A stretch of DNA of 64,000 nucleotides from Paenibacillus glycanilyticus (GCF_023715145.1 NZ_JAMBNP010000005.1:310001-374000), one strand, 5' to 3'. Numbered from the stretch's first letter, positions 7,756 to 15,909 are shown. The notes: a model not told the origin generated them from the letters alone. Numbers and translations: made by a program.

Positions 7756-8757
7756 ATGAACTCTCGTCTAAAACAATCCTTATATATATTACTGACGATC
7801 TGTATCGCTTTGGGTCTGATGGGATGCAGTAAAGCAAAGCAGAATGAAGATGCCGTTCGGGGAGTCCAAGAAGCCAAGGAGCCTGCTTCCATTGATGCCG
7901 TTGAGAAAAACTCGGATCAGGACGACCTTATACATAAATTCAATACGGTGGTCGGCACCGCCAAACAAGCATCGGATATTGTGTCCTTCCTAAATGAGAA
8001 TTTGAACAAAGCGGGGCAGAATAATGCGGACCAGATGGTAAGGAAGCTGTATGCTTTCTATGCCAAGGATCTGCAGTCATCCCAGGAAGCTTTCTTTGGC
8101 GAGAATGTGCAAAAGGTACTGACGGAGATGGATTGGCCCATTACATCCGCCAATGCGGGCTCCATTCCCGATGAGACGGTCAGGCAGCTTGTCGTGACCA
8201 AATTATCAGGGGGCTATAAGCTTGTATGGGTAGAAGGGACTATCTATCCGATTGTGGATTACAGCAACCAACAGAAATACAGCATGTACTTGTCCAAGCC
8301 GTTAAACAGCTATATCGCCCTGAAGGCAGCGGAATCAACCGGACCGGCCGCTATGGATGCCGGACTAGTCATTACGTGGAATGAATTAGAGAACAGAGCC
8401 ATAATGGCGGAGACCTTCCTGAAGGACTATCCGGATACCCCGGAATATCCCGAAGTGGAGGGGATTTATTTGGACGGCTATTTAAAAATGTATATGAACG
8501 GGCTTCCAAACACGCCAATCTTTAATTCAAGCAGCTTGAAGCTGGTAAAGGACGTGAAGGCAAGTTATGTTAATGCATCAAGCAATAATCCGAATATGAT
8601 TACCGGCATCATGGCAAGCCGCTTCCTGGAAATATTGGAGAAGACTGGGGGTGTAGCCATGGTCCGCGGACCGGGCGGAATACAGCTGCTGCCGGAGGTC
8701 GATCAATTCCAGAAAAACTATCGGAGCGAGGCTTTGAAGCTTCTGCACGATACCTGA
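7756..8757 (+). CDS. Lipoprotein of unknown function
   Basis: The N-terminus MNSRLKQSLYILLTICIALGLMGC is a lipoprotein signal peptide with lipobox LMGC, so the mature protein should be anchored outside the membrane. The rest (about 310 residues) is soluble and acidic at the start (KAKQNEDAVRG). I recognise no catalytic motif or domain in it. An in-frame GTG two codons upstream is possible, but it sits only 4 nt from GGAAGG, so I chose the ATG. It stands alone between the ribA terminator and the aldolase gene. Confidence 0.75.
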   Translation: MNSRLKQSLYILLTICIALGLMGCSKAKQNEDAVRGVQEAKEPASIDAVEKNSDQDDLIHKFNTVVGTAKQASDIVSFLNENLNKAGQNNADQMVRKLYAFYAKDLQSSQEAFFGENVQKVLTEMDWPITSANAGSIPDETVRQLVVTKLSGGYKLVWVEGTIYPIVDYSNQQKYSMYLSKPLNSYIALKAAESTGPAAMDAGLVITWNELENRAIMAETFLKDYPDTPEYPEVEGIYLDGYLKMYMNGLPNTPIFNSSSLKLVKDVKASYVNASSNNPNMITGIMASRFLEILEKTGGVAMVRGPGGIQLLPEVDQFQKNYRSEALKLLHDT

Positions 8758-8848
8758 TGATCATCCAAAAAACGACAAAATTATTTTGCGTTCCTCATCC
8801 ATTTCAAGTATGATGGGATGTAATATATCGAACTAGAAGGAGTAGGAC

Positions 8849-9811
8849 ATGAACTCGAAAACTAGCCATTGTAAAATTGTCGATTGTACAGTCCGCGACG
8901 GCGGCCTTGTGAACAACTGGGATTTCAGCGTTGAATTCGTTCAACATCTTTATAAAACCTTGAACGAAGCTGGCGTAGATTATATGGAGATCGGCTACAA
9001 AAACTCGCCGAAGCTGCTGAAAGGCGCCGACACGGCTGGTCCTTGGCGTTTCCTGGATGACAACTTCCTGAAGCAAGTCATCCCGAACAAAGGCAACACG
9101 AAGCTGTCCGCTCTTGTAGATATCGGCCGCGTAGACGAGAATGACATCTTGCCGCGCAGCGAAAGTCTTCTCGACCTGATCCGCGTAGCCTGCTACATTC
9201 AGGATGTTGACAAAGCTCTTGAGCTGGTTCAATTGTTCCATGACCGCGGTTATGAAACAACGCTGAACATCATGGCGCTCTCCAATGTAATGGAGAACCA
9301 ACTGATTGAAGCTTTCGAACTGATCAAGGAAAGCGTAGTGGACGTTGTCTATATCGTTGACTCGTACGGAAGCCTGAAGCCTAACGACTACAGCTACCTG
9401 ATTGATAAATTCCAGCATTATCTGCCTAACAAACGTCTGGGCATTCATACGCATAACAACATGCAGCTTGCTTTCGCAAACACGCTGATTGCTGCCGAGA
9501 AAGGCATCGAGCTGTTGGATGCTTCCGTATACGGCATGGGCCGCGCGGCAGGCAACTGCAACACGGAGCTGCTCGTTGCTAACCTGCAAAACGCGAAATA
9601 CAATGTACGTCCGGTTCTCGACATGATCGAGAAATACATGATTCCCCTTCGTGAGAAGGAAGAGTGGGGCTACATCATTCCTTACATGATCACCGGCATG
9701 CTGGATGAGCATCCGCGCTCGGCCATGGCGCTGCGCGATTCGGAGGACAAAGATAAATGCGTGGACTTCTACGATCGTCTGACGACTCCGGAAGTTGCTC
9801 ATAGTAAATAG
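8849..9811 (+). CDS. Aldolase-superfamily (HMGL/DRE-TIM-like) enzyme
   Basis: A 320-residue TIM-barrel protein of the DRE-TIM metallolyase group, which includes HMG-CoA lyase and 4-hydroxy-2-oxovalerate aldolase. The N-terminal DCTVRDGG motif supplies the metal-binding Asp17 next to Arg16, and GIHTHNN supplies His200 and His202. VYIVDSYGS and a glycine-rich GMGRAAGNCNTELL loop are also typical. The C-terminus is short for the family, and no acetaldehyde dehydrogenase partner lies nearby, so the substrate is unknown. Codon use appears strongly biased (many CTG, CGC, AAC), suggesting good expression. The RBS AGAAGGAG fits the ATG. Confidence 0.82.
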   Translation: MNSKTSHCKIVDCTVRDGGLVNNWDFSVEFVQHLYKTLNEAGVDYMEIGYKNSPKLLKGADTAGPWRFLDDNFLKQVIPNKGNTKLSALVDIGRVDENDILPRSESLLDLIRVACYIQDVDKALELVQLFHDRGYETTLNIMALSNVMENQLIEAFELIKESVVDVVYIVDSYGSLKPNDYSYLIDKFQHYLPNKRLGIHTHNNMQLAFANTLIAAEKGIELLDASVYGMGRAAGNCNTELLVANLQNAKYNVRPVLDMIEKYMIPLREKEEWGYIIPYMITGMLDEHPRSAMALRDSEDKDKCVDFYDRLTTPEVAHSK

Positions 9812-9817
9812 TTGTTT

Positions 9818-9850
9818 AAGGGCTGCCTGGGTTTAAGGCAGCCCTTGTTT
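9818..9850 (+). terminator. Terminator of the aldolase-like gene (twin copy 1)
   Basis: Stem AAGGGCTGCCT / AGGCAGCCCTT with loop GGGTTTA, followed by TGTTTATTT. The 11-bp stem is identical to that of the hairpin at 10092-10126, only the loop differs. Confidence 0.8.
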
Positions 9851-9914
9851 ATTTGGTTATTGTTTCGGGGATTGTTTATGCTCAGGAAGAGGCGTGCTTC
9901 GGGATGCTCAGGCC

Positions 9915-10028
9915 GGGAGATGTACCTCCTTCGGCTGCTGTTGCCATTCTGAATATGGTACTTACTCGTCTAACGAGTATTCAGAATGGCAAAGGCAGAC
10001 GCTCCGCTCCTCAGGAGGTACATCTCCC
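9915..10028 (+). repeat. 114-nt structured intergenic element, copy 1
   Basis: Outer helix P1 pairs 9915-9930 (GGGAGATGTACCTCCT) with 10013-10028, 16 of 16 bases. Inner helix P2 pairs 9943-9955 (GCCATTCTGAATA) with 9978-9990, 13 of 13. The joining segments are TCGGCTGCTGTT (9931-9942) and a 22-nt strand at 9991-10012 with core GACGCTCCGCTCCTC. A second copy with different helices but the same joining segments lies at 49760-49873 on the other strand. The flanks toward 10089 hold C/T-rich sequence with no gene. Confidence 0.8.
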
Positions 10029-10091
10029 TTTCTTCGCACCCTTCGCACTCTTCACATACACAACCTTCCTTGCTTCTCATAACCCATAAAG

Positions 10092-10126
10092 AAAGGGCTG
10101 CCTTAAAAATAGGCAGCCCTTTTTTG
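10092..10126 (+). terminator. Terminator-like hairpin (twin copy 2)
   Basis: Stem AAGGGCTGCCT / AGGCAGCCCTT with loop TAAAAAT and six T. It has the same stem as the hairpin at 9818-9850. Together the two bracket the 114-nt element, and there is no gene between them. Confidence 0.75.
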
Positions 10127-10140
10127 GGTGAGGCGTTAGT

Positions 10141-10164
10141 GGCGCCTGACAATGGACAGGCGCC
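10141..10164. repeat. Short perfect hairpin
   Basis: GGCGCCTG (10141-10148) pairs with CAGGCGCC (10157-10164) around an 8-nt loop. There is no T-tract, and it lies between two terminator hairpins. Confidence 0.5.
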
Positions 10165-10180
10165 TGTCTGAAAGAGGCAA

Positions 10181-10213
10181 AGAAAGGAGCTGCCGGCAAT
10201 CGGCAGCTCCTTG
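10181..10213 (-). terminator. Terminator of the acetyltransferase gene
   Basis: Perfect 12-bp stem AAGGAGCTGCCG / CGGCAGCTCCTT with a 5-nt loop. On the minus strand it is followed by TCTTTGCC, a weak U-tract. Confidence 0.75.
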
Positions 10214-10217
10214 GGAA

Positions 10218-10646
10218 TTATAACGTTTTTTTCATGGTAACGTGGGGGATACCCTCTTCCAGGAAGATATCGGAGACCGTGCGATAGCCCAGCTTGTTGT
10301 AGAAAGGCTCGGCATGGGTCTGGCCGTTCAGCTTGGCTTCTTTGAGGCCTCCGTCGCGGGCGATGGATTCCAATGCTTCCATGACAGCGCGGCCAAGACC
10401 GTACTTGCGGTGGGACTCAAGGACGCAGATGCGCTGCAGCTTCGCAACGCCGTCTACTTCTCTGAGGCGTCCTGTTGCCGCAGGTTCGCCATTATAGAGG
10501 ACGAGAACATGCTTTGCTGTTTCGTCGAATTCGTCGTATTCATTTTCCGCCGGTACGCCTTGCTCGTCCACAAATACTTTTTTGCGGATATCAAAAGCCG
10601 CCTTCAGATCCTCTTCGTTGGTAATAAGTCTCGAAGTAATTGACAT
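10218..10646 (-). CDS. GNAT-family N-acetyltransferase (ElaA/YjcF-like)
   Basis: A GNAT acetyltransferase of about 142 residues. RKKVFVDEQGVPAENEYDEFD near the start is typical of the ElaA/YjcF subgroup, and the acetyl-CoA loop is visible as RICVLESHRKYGLGRAVME. The substrate is unknown. The frame extends seven codons further upstream, but AAGGAG lies 8 nt before the ATG at 10646, so I set the start there (MSITSRL). The gene follows the small gene 10682-10984 after about 35 nt on the same strand, probably as one operon. Confidence 0.88.
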   Translation of the reverse strand: MSITSRLITNEEDLKAAFDIRKKVFVDEQGVPAENEYDEFDETAKHVLVLYNGEPAATGRLREVDGVAKLQRICVLESHRKYGLGRAVMEALESIARDGGLKEAKLNGQTHAEPFYNKLGYRTVSDIFLEEGIPHVTMKKTL

Positions 10647-10681
10647 GTTGTTCTGTTCTCCTTCCATATGTACAAGAGGCT

Positions 10682-10984
10682 TTAAGTTTCGCGCAGCTCT
10701 CCGTCTCCCCGAAGAGCAGCCGCCTGATGCGGCTCGTTCGGATGCAGATAGGCAGTTCCGTTAAAGGTCCGACCGTCCGTCGCCGTAGCGTATAGCTCGA
10801 CCCGGATGTCCTCGCTTTGTCCAAACCACTCGAGCAGCTCGGTATCTTGTACCCCGTTCACATCCACATACCAGAGCCTGGAACCGTAATCCGACACCAG
10901 TACAAGCTCAGCTGACCGAAACGGAAGCTCCTTCATCTGCTGCTGGTACACAATCTCAATGTCCTCTAATTGAATAGTTTCCAT
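10682..10984 (-). CDS. Small conserved-looking protein of unknown function
   Basis: A 100-residue acidic soluble protein beginning METIQLEDIEIVYQQQMKELPF. I recognise no domain. GGAGGG lies 8 nt before the ATG, codon use resembles the neighbours, and the acetyltransferase gene follows on the same strand, which together support a real gene. No signal peptide or membrane segment is seen. Confidence 0.7.
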   Translation of the reverse strand: METIQLEDIEIVYQQQMKELPFRSAELVLVSDYGSRLWYVDVNGVQDTELLEWFGQSEDIRVELYATATDGRTFNGTAYLHPNEPHQAAALRGDGELRET

Positions 10985-11131
10985 TATTGCAGCCCTCCAT
11001 GACTGGCATAGAACGGCGTCCGATATTGTCTGCCGGGGATGCCTGCTTTTGATTGTAATGTTGATTGGCGGTTAATGCAACAATCCCTCTTTTGGTTGCG
11101 TCTAATTAGAAAAAAAGGGGGTTTATGGAAA

Positions 11132-12430
11132 ATGGGAATACATGATATTAAAAGCAAACTCATGACCATGATCATTTCTCTGCTTGCGCTCCTTCTGATT
11201 CTGGGAGGCTGTTCTGCTTCTAACGGGAATAACGGCGCAGCGGCTGACAAAGGCGCTCCGGCGCGCGGGACCGACAGCAGCACAACCGAATCTGCTGCCG
11301 ATGACCGGGGGCGGGTCGAGAACAAGGCTTCCGAACCGGAAGCACACCAGGAAGAGGTGCGCCGCCAGGGACGGACAGACGCGCCTATCGAGGCAGGTCA
11401 GCTGACCGCGGGCGAATGGGATGATCTTGCCGCCTGGGAACGTTTCAATAATGTAATGAACAGCTATGAAGGAAGTAACAGCTCCACGCATTGGGGCTTT
11501 GAATATTTTAACCGGCTGGAGGTGTTGGTGACTTCGGACGGCCGGGCTGTATCCGATGCGACGGTTAAGCTGATCGGACAGCAGAAGGAAATCGTATGGG
11601 AAGCGAGGACCAATGCCGAAGGCAAAGCGTATTTGTTCGCCGGCTTGTTCCGGGACCATAACGACGAGCAGTTTAATCAGAGAACGCGTTATTCCGTGGA
11701 GGTGCTGGCGGAACAACAGAAGAAAAAGGTGTCCAATATCGAGGTTCCGGGTCAAGGCGCTCTGAAGGTGGATCTTGACGGCGAGCTGCCTGTATCGGAT
11801 CAGGTGGATGTGATGTTTGTCCTGGATACGACAGGCTCCATGCAAGACGAGATGGACTACCTGGAAGCGGAGCTGAACGATGTCATCACGCGGGCCAAGG
11901 AGCAGCATGCCAATCAGCTGGATATTCGGATGAGCACGAATTTTTACCGGGATATTCATGATGACTATGTCGTGAAGGCGAACCCTTTTACAACCAACAT
12001 AGATCAAGCGGTACGGCTCATCGCGATGCAAAAAGCGCAAGGCGGCGGCGATTATCCGGAAGCGGTTGAGCAGGCTTTGCGAAACGCGGTCAGCGAGCAT
12101 AAATGGAGCGAGAATGCGAGGGCCAGATTGCTGTTCCTTGTACTGGATGCGCCGCCTCACCACGAGACCCAGATCATGCAGGAGATGCATAGCGTCATAG
12201 CCGATGCGGCGAAGGAAGGCATCCGGATTATCCCGGTCGCGTCAAGCGGGGTTGATGCGGATACGGAGTATTTGCTGCGGTTTGCGGCTGTTGCAACGGG
12301 TGGCACTTATTTGTTCCTGACCGATGACAGCGGTATTGGCAGCGATCACCTAGAGCCTGCGGTAGGCGAGTTTGAGACCAAGCTGCTGAATGATCTGCTG
12401 GTTGAAGTTATTAACCGGTATGTGCATTGA
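11132..12430 (+). CDS. von Willebrand factor A domain lipoprotein
   Basis: The N-terminus MGIHDIKSKLMTMIISLLALLLILGGC is a lipoprotein signal with lipobox ILGGC (Cys27). A low-complexity linker follows, then a carboxypeptidase-regulatory-like beta domain (LEVLVTSDGRAVSDATVKL, about 130-200), then a vWA domain whose metal site begins DVMFVLDTTGSM (Asp232). The last third completes the Rossmann-like vWA fold. Such proteins act outside the cell as metal-dependent adhesion or sensing modules; no partner is encoded beside it. The frame is open upstream to 11039, but that part lacks a usable ribosome binding site and would bury the signal peptide. Confidence 0.85.
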   Translation: MGIHDIKSKLMTMIISLLALLLILGGCSASNGNNGAAADKGAPARGTDSSTTESAADDRGRVENKASEPEAHQEEVRRQGRTDAPIEAGQLTAGEWDDLAAWERFNNVMNSYEGSNSSTHWGFEYFNRLEVLVTSDGRAVSDATVKLIGQQKEIVWEARTNAEGKAYLFAGLFRDHNDEQFNQRTRYSVEVLAEQQKKKVSNIEVPGQGALKVDLDGELPVSDQVDVMFVLDTTGSMQDEMDYLEAELNDVITRAKEQHANQLDIRMSTNFYRDIHDDYVVKANPFTTNIDQAVRLIAMQKAQGGGDYPEAVEQALRNAVSEHKWSENARARLLFLVLDAPPHHETQIMQEMHSVIADAAKEGIRIIPVASSGVDADTEYLLRFAAVATGGTYLFLTDDSGIGSDHLEPAVGEFETKLLNDLLVEVINRYVH

Positions 12431-12460
12431 TATCATTAGCAAGGGCTTAATCATGGGAGA

Positions 12461-12494
12461 AAAGGAGCTGTCTTCATGGGACAGCTCCTTTTTC
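12461..12494 (+). terminator. Terminator of the vWA lipoprotein gene
   Basis: AAAGGAGCTGTC / GACAGCTCCTTTTT hairpin with loop TTCATGG and a T-run, 30 nt past the stop codon and before the pxp operon. Confidence 0.88.
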
Positions 12495-12565
12495 TGCGTT
12501 CGGGATGGCCGCCATCACGGATTTCTTTTACAATGGGGAGAAAGATGAGAGCGGGGGTGCGGATC

Positions 12566-13282
12566 ATGACTGTTCAGGTAACACCGCTTGGCGACCGGGC
12601 AATTGTTCTAAAGCAGGATGATGCAGCGGGCGCGGCCGGCTGGAAGCAGATGGCGGATCTTGCTTGGGCGCTTGAGCAGCAGGGCGAAGCATGGATTATT
12701 GAAATCGTGCCGGCTTACGAGACCGTAACCGTGGTGTATGATTCCGCCTTGCTGTGGCGGGAGATTGAGATCGGACCGGAGGCAGACAGCCTTCTGCCGT
12801 ACCAATTGGCGGAGCGTAGGCTGAGATTGCTTATCAAGAATGGAAGGACGGCGGCTGAGCGGGATGTACAAGGAAGAAGGATTGATCTTCCGACCTATTA
12901 CGGAGGAGAATATGGCCCGGATCTGGAGGAGTCGGCAGCGCGTGCGGGGATGACGGCGAGCCGGTTCATCGAGGAGCATTCCAAGGCGGAATATACGGTA
13001 GCCATGATCGGGTTTATGCCGGGTTTTCCGTACTTGAGCGGATTGCCCGAGAAGCTGGAGCAGCCGAGAAAGCCGGTGCCGAGAGCTGTTGTGCCTGCTG
13101 GATCCGTTGGTATTGCCGGGAAGCAGACCGGCGTTTATCCGATTGCGACACCGGGAGGCTGGCAAATTATCGGTTACACGCCAATTGCGATGTTCAACAA
13201 GGAGCGGAAGGACCCAGTGCTGTTAAGAGCGGGGGACCGCATCCGGTTTATTCCCATATCCGGAGGTGAAGGCAGCATATGA
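12566..13282 (+). CDS. pxpB: 5-oxoprolinase subunit PxpB (KipI family)
   Basis: PxpB is part of the ATP-dependent prokaryotic 5-oxoprolinase PxpABC, which opens 5-oxoproline to glutamate. The chain begins MTVQVTPLGDRAIVL and carries the cyclophilin-like block MIGFMPGFPYLSGLPEKL and the PRAVVPAGSVGIAGKQTGVYPIATPGGWQIIGYT motif. Length (238 residues) is normal. The frame extends to 12476, but that includes the preceding terminator; an ATG at 12545 is an alternative start, and I chose 12566 by family N-terminus and GGGGGTG. It overlaps pxpC by 4 nt. Confidence 0.93.
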   Translation: MTVQVTPLGDRAIVLKQDDAAGAAGWKQMADLAWALEQQGEAWIIEIVPAYETVTVVYDSALLWREIEIGPEADSLLPYQLAERRLRLLIKNGRTAAERDVQGRRIDLPTYYGGEYGPDLEESAARAGMTASRFIEEHSKAEYTVAMIGFMPGFPYLSGLPEKLEQPRKPVPRAVVPAGSVGIAGKQTGVYPIATPGGWQIIGYTPIAMFNKERKDPVLLRAGDRIRFIPISGGEGSI

Positions 13283-14403
13283 AGGAGCAGGGCAATAGAG
13301 GCGAAGCTGCTGTAAATATCGGGGCGGAAGGCTCGCGCGGCGGAATAAAGGTGTTAAAAGCCGGTCTGCTTACGACGATTCAGGATTTGGGAAGAACGGG
13401 CTACCGCTCGTCCGGGATTACGACAGGCGGGGCGATGGACGCTTATGCGCTCCGGATGGCCAATCTTCTTGTTGGCAATGAAGAAGGGGAGGCCGCGCTT
13501 GAGGTAACGCTTATTGGACCGGAGCTTGAGGCGAACACCGATCTTCTTATCGCCGTCTGCGGCGCTTACTTGGAGCCAACAATGGACGGCGAAGAGCTGC
13601 CGATGTGGCGGCCGGTCTTTGTGCCGCGCGGCGCGGTGCTTCGCTTTGGCCGCGCCGTCAGCGGCTGCCGCGCATACATAGCGGCAGCGGGGGGCTTCGG
13701 CGTGCCGCGCGAGCTCGGCAGCCGCAGCACGGATGTGCGCGCCGCTCTGGGCGGGCTGGCCGGGCGGCGCCTTGCCGCCGGCGATGTCCTGCCCTGCGGC
13801 GCAGGGCAAGGCGCAGCTGCCCCGTCCCGCTGGGCAGCTGCTTGGGCCACGGCGCTGGCGCGGCAGGGCGAAGCCGCCGCCGCGTCAGCGCCGGAAGCGG
13901 CCGGCCGCCGCCTGCCATGGGCGGCCGCGCCGTGGTTTGCGCCGCCGGGAGCCTATAGCGGCGGCGACGGCGAAGACGGCATCGTGCTTCGCGCGATGCC
14001 GGGGAGCGAATACGGGCAGTTCAGCGTTGCTGCCCGCGAAGCCCTGTTCCGGGAGCGGTATACCGTCGCTCCCGCCTCGGACCGGATGGGGTGCCGCCTG
14101 ACGGGCACCCCGCTTGCAAGAGAGACCCGTGCGGAGCTGCTCTCGCACGGGGTAACGCCCGGCGCCGTGCAGGTTCCGCCCGGCGGCGGGCCGATCATTC
14201 TGGCCGCCGACTGCCAGACAACCGGCGGGTACCCCAAAATCGCGCATGTCGCAGCCGTCGACATGCCGCTTCTGGCCCAGGCGAAACCGGGGGATACGAT
14301 CCGGTTTCAGCCTGTCACACTAGCCGAAGCGCAGCGGCTGGACCGCCGTCGCGAGCAGGACATCCGCTATCTGGCCGCTGCAATACGCAGCCGCCAGCCA
14401 TAA
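13279..14403 (+). CDS. pxpC: 5-oxoprolinase subunit PxpC (KipA family)
   Basis: PxpC forms the complex with PxpB. It shows the family start KVLKAGLLTTIQDLGRTGYRSSGITTGGAMD, the EVTLIGPELE and LIAVCGAYL segments, and the C-terminal SHGVTPGAVQVPPGGGPIILAADCQTTGGYPKIA signature. Length is 374 residues. Bases of about 13600-14060 are much richer in GC than the rest, and the middle (about residues 150-230) becomes Ala/Arg-rich and divergent, while the frame stays open and conserved motifs resume. It overlaps pxpB by 4 nt, and pxpA follows after 16 nt. Confidence 0.92.
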   Translation: MKEQGNRGEAAVNIGAEGSRGGIKVLKAGLLTTIQDLGRTGYRSSGITTGGAMDAYALRMANLLVGNEEGEAALEVTLIGPELEANTDLLIAVCGAYLEPTMDGEELPMWRPVFVPRGAVLRFGRAVSGCRAYIAAAGGFGVPRELGSRSTDVRAALGGLAGRRLAAGDVLPCGAGQGAAAPSRWAAAWATALARQGEAAAASAPEAAGRRLPWAAAPWFAPPGAYSGGDGEDGIVLRAMPGSEYGQFSVAAREALFRERYTVAPASDRMGCRLTGTPLARETRAELLSHGVTPGAVQVPPGGGPIILAADCQTTGGYPKIAHVAAVDMPLLAQAKPGDTIRFQPVTLAEAQRLDRRREQDIRYLAAAIRSRQP

Positions 14404-14419
14404 ATGAAAGGAGCACGAC

Positions 14420-15199
14420 ATGGCTTCTACGACTAATCGCGCAGTTGATCTCAATTGTGATTTCGGAGAGGGGTATGGCATCTATTCCTTCGGACAGGAT
14501 GCCGAGCTTCTCCAATATGTAACAAGCGTAAATATCGCCTGCGGCTTTCATGCCGGGGATCCGCATACGATGCGCACCGCCGTCAAGCAGGCAATAGCAG
14601 CCGGCGCTGCGATTGGCGCCCATCCCGGTCTTCCGGACCGGCTTGGCTTTGGCCGCCGGGAGATGCTGGTAACGGCATCTGATGTCTATGACTTTGTCTT
14701 GTATCAGCTTGGCGCACTTCAGGCATTCGTCCGGGCTGCAGGCGGGAAGCTTGCTCATTTGAAGCCGCATGGCGCGCTTTACCATATGGCGAACCGGGAT
14801 AAGCCGATCGCGGAAGCGATCGTGAAGGCTGCGCTGGCTATGGATGACCAGCTGATTGTTTACGGCCAATCCGGAAGCTTGCTGCTGGATACGGCTAAGG
14901 CTTGCGGCCTGCCTTCCGCCTCCGAAGTATTTGCGGACCGGGCATACGAGCCGGATGGCAGCCTCGCATCCCGCGGCAAGCACGGAGCTGTTTTGCAGGA
15001 TGCCGATGAAGCAGCTGCGCAGGCGGTAGCCATGGCATCCCAGGGTACCGCGTTTACGCCTGAAGGTGCGCCGGTCAAGGTTCAGGCAGATACGATATGC
15101 CTGCATGGCGATGGCGCTCACGCGGCTTTGTTTGCTTCCCGTATCCGGAAAGCGCTGGTCAAGGCCGGCATCACTCTCCAGGCACCAGGCAGGACATGA
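14420..15199 (+). CDS. pxpA: 5-oxoprolinase subunit PxpA (LamB/YcsF family)
   Basis: PxpA is the LamB/YcsF subunit of 5-oxoprolinase. Characteristic motifs are AVDLNCDFGEGYGIYSFG at the start, VNIACGFHAGDPHTM, GAHPGLPDRLGFGRR and HLKPHGALYHM, the last two supplying conserved polar and metal-site residues. Length (259 residues) is standard. A strong AAAGGAGC precedes the ATG. It is third in the operon pxpB-pxpC-pxpA, and a gamma-glutamylcyclotransferase-like gene starts 3 nt after its stop codon. Confidence 0.95.
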   Translation: MASTTNRAVDLNCDFGEGYGIYSFGQDAELLQYVTSVNIACGFHAGDPHTMRTAVKQAIAAGAAIGAHPGLPDRLGFGRREMLVTASDVYDFVLYQLGALQAFVRAAGGKLAHLKPHGALYHMANRDKPIAEAIVKAALAMDDQLIVYGQSGSLLLDTAKACGLPSASEVFADRAYEPDGSLASRGKHGAVLQDADEAAAQAVAMASQGTAFTPEGAPVKVQADTICLHGDGAHAALFASRIRKALVKAGITLQAPGRT

Positions 15200-15202
15200 G
15201 GC

Positions 15203-15628
15203 ATGGAGACGCGAGAGAAAATAACCGTATTTGTGTACGGCTCCTTGCTGCCCGGCCTAATCAACCATTTTGTTATCGCCCCTTTCCTAATAGACAGTGA
15301 GGAAGGCGTGATAGCCGGGAGGCTGGTGGATGTCGGGGCTTATCCTGCCGCGGTAAGGGATCAGGCAGCCCGGCTGAGCGGCTCACTTATTCAAGGCGTA
15401 TGGTTCACGATTCACCGGAAGGGACTTGCTGTCCTCGATGAGCTGGAGGAGTTTGTCGGCATTGAGGAAAGCAATGACTATGAGCGGGTTTGGGTCCAGG
15501 ATGAGAGAAATCCGCAGCGTGCGGGCTGGGTTTATATTTGGCCGGAAGACCGCGGATTTCCGCCGGTGCCCGGTTCCTTTTGGCCGGACCATCTGGATCA
15601 ATTGACCAGTAAACCAAAGCTTTCATGA
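15203..15628 (+). CDS. Gamma-glutamylcyclotransferase-like (AIG2) protein
   Basis: A 141-residue protein with the family substrate loop VFVYGSLLPG near the N-terminus and the catalytic-type acidic segment VLDELEEFVGIEES in the middle. Members of this fold release 5-oxoproline from gamma-glutamyl peptides or amines. The gene begins 3 nt after pxpA, so it is probably translated as part of the pxp operon. This suggests a route in which this enzyme makes 5-oxoproline and PxpABC converts it to glutamate. The RBS (TGAGG) is weak, consistent with coupling. Confidence 0.82.
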   Translation: METREKITVFVYGSLLPGLINHFVIAPFLIDSEEGVIAGRLVDVGAYPAAVRDQAARLSGSLIQGVWFTIHRKGLAVLDELEEFVGIEESNDYERVWVQDERNPQRAGWVYIWPEDRGFPPVPGSFWPDHLDQLTSKPKLS

Positions 15629-15720
15629 AATGTTAATTTTCTGCTAGACTGGAATCACAAAATCTCCTAAAATTAGATATGATGTAGTGGCATGATCTAG
15701 GGCTAGGGGAGAGATTAACT

Positions 15721-15909
15721 ATGACTGAAGATGGTATTACGGGAGAATTCTTTGAAGGTTATAAGGTCACCTTCCCCATGGGACGATATGATGTATCGGT
15801 CTATATGACGAAGGTATATTATGAAGCCTGGAAATACTTCAGAGATGCCGAAATTACAGATGTCTGGGTGGAAGAGGTTAAGCTGGATCTGGTGAAATTT
15901 TTGAAATAA
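15721..15909 (+). CDS. Small protein of unknown function
   Basis: A 62-residue soluble protein rich in aromatic and acidic residues (MTEDGITGEFFEGYKVTFPMG). A good AGGGGAGAG ribosome binding site 6 nt before the ATG and a strong terminator after it support a monocistronic gene. No domain is recognised. The gap of about 90 nt upstream contains AT-rich promoter-like sequence but no clear -35/-10 pair. Confidence 0.65.
   Translation: MTEDGITGEFFEGYKVTFPMGRYDVSVYMTKVYYEAWKYFRDAEITDVWVEEVKLDLVKFLK

Noticed and set aside
8804..9802. A 332-codon frame antisense to the aldolase-like gene
   Set aside because: The plus-strand frame has conserved metal-binding motifs, biased codons and a ribosome binding site; the antisense frame has none.
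11039..11131. N-terminal extension of the vWA lipoprotein
   Set aside because: It would place 31 residues before a clear lipoprotein signal peptide and has no ribosome binding site.
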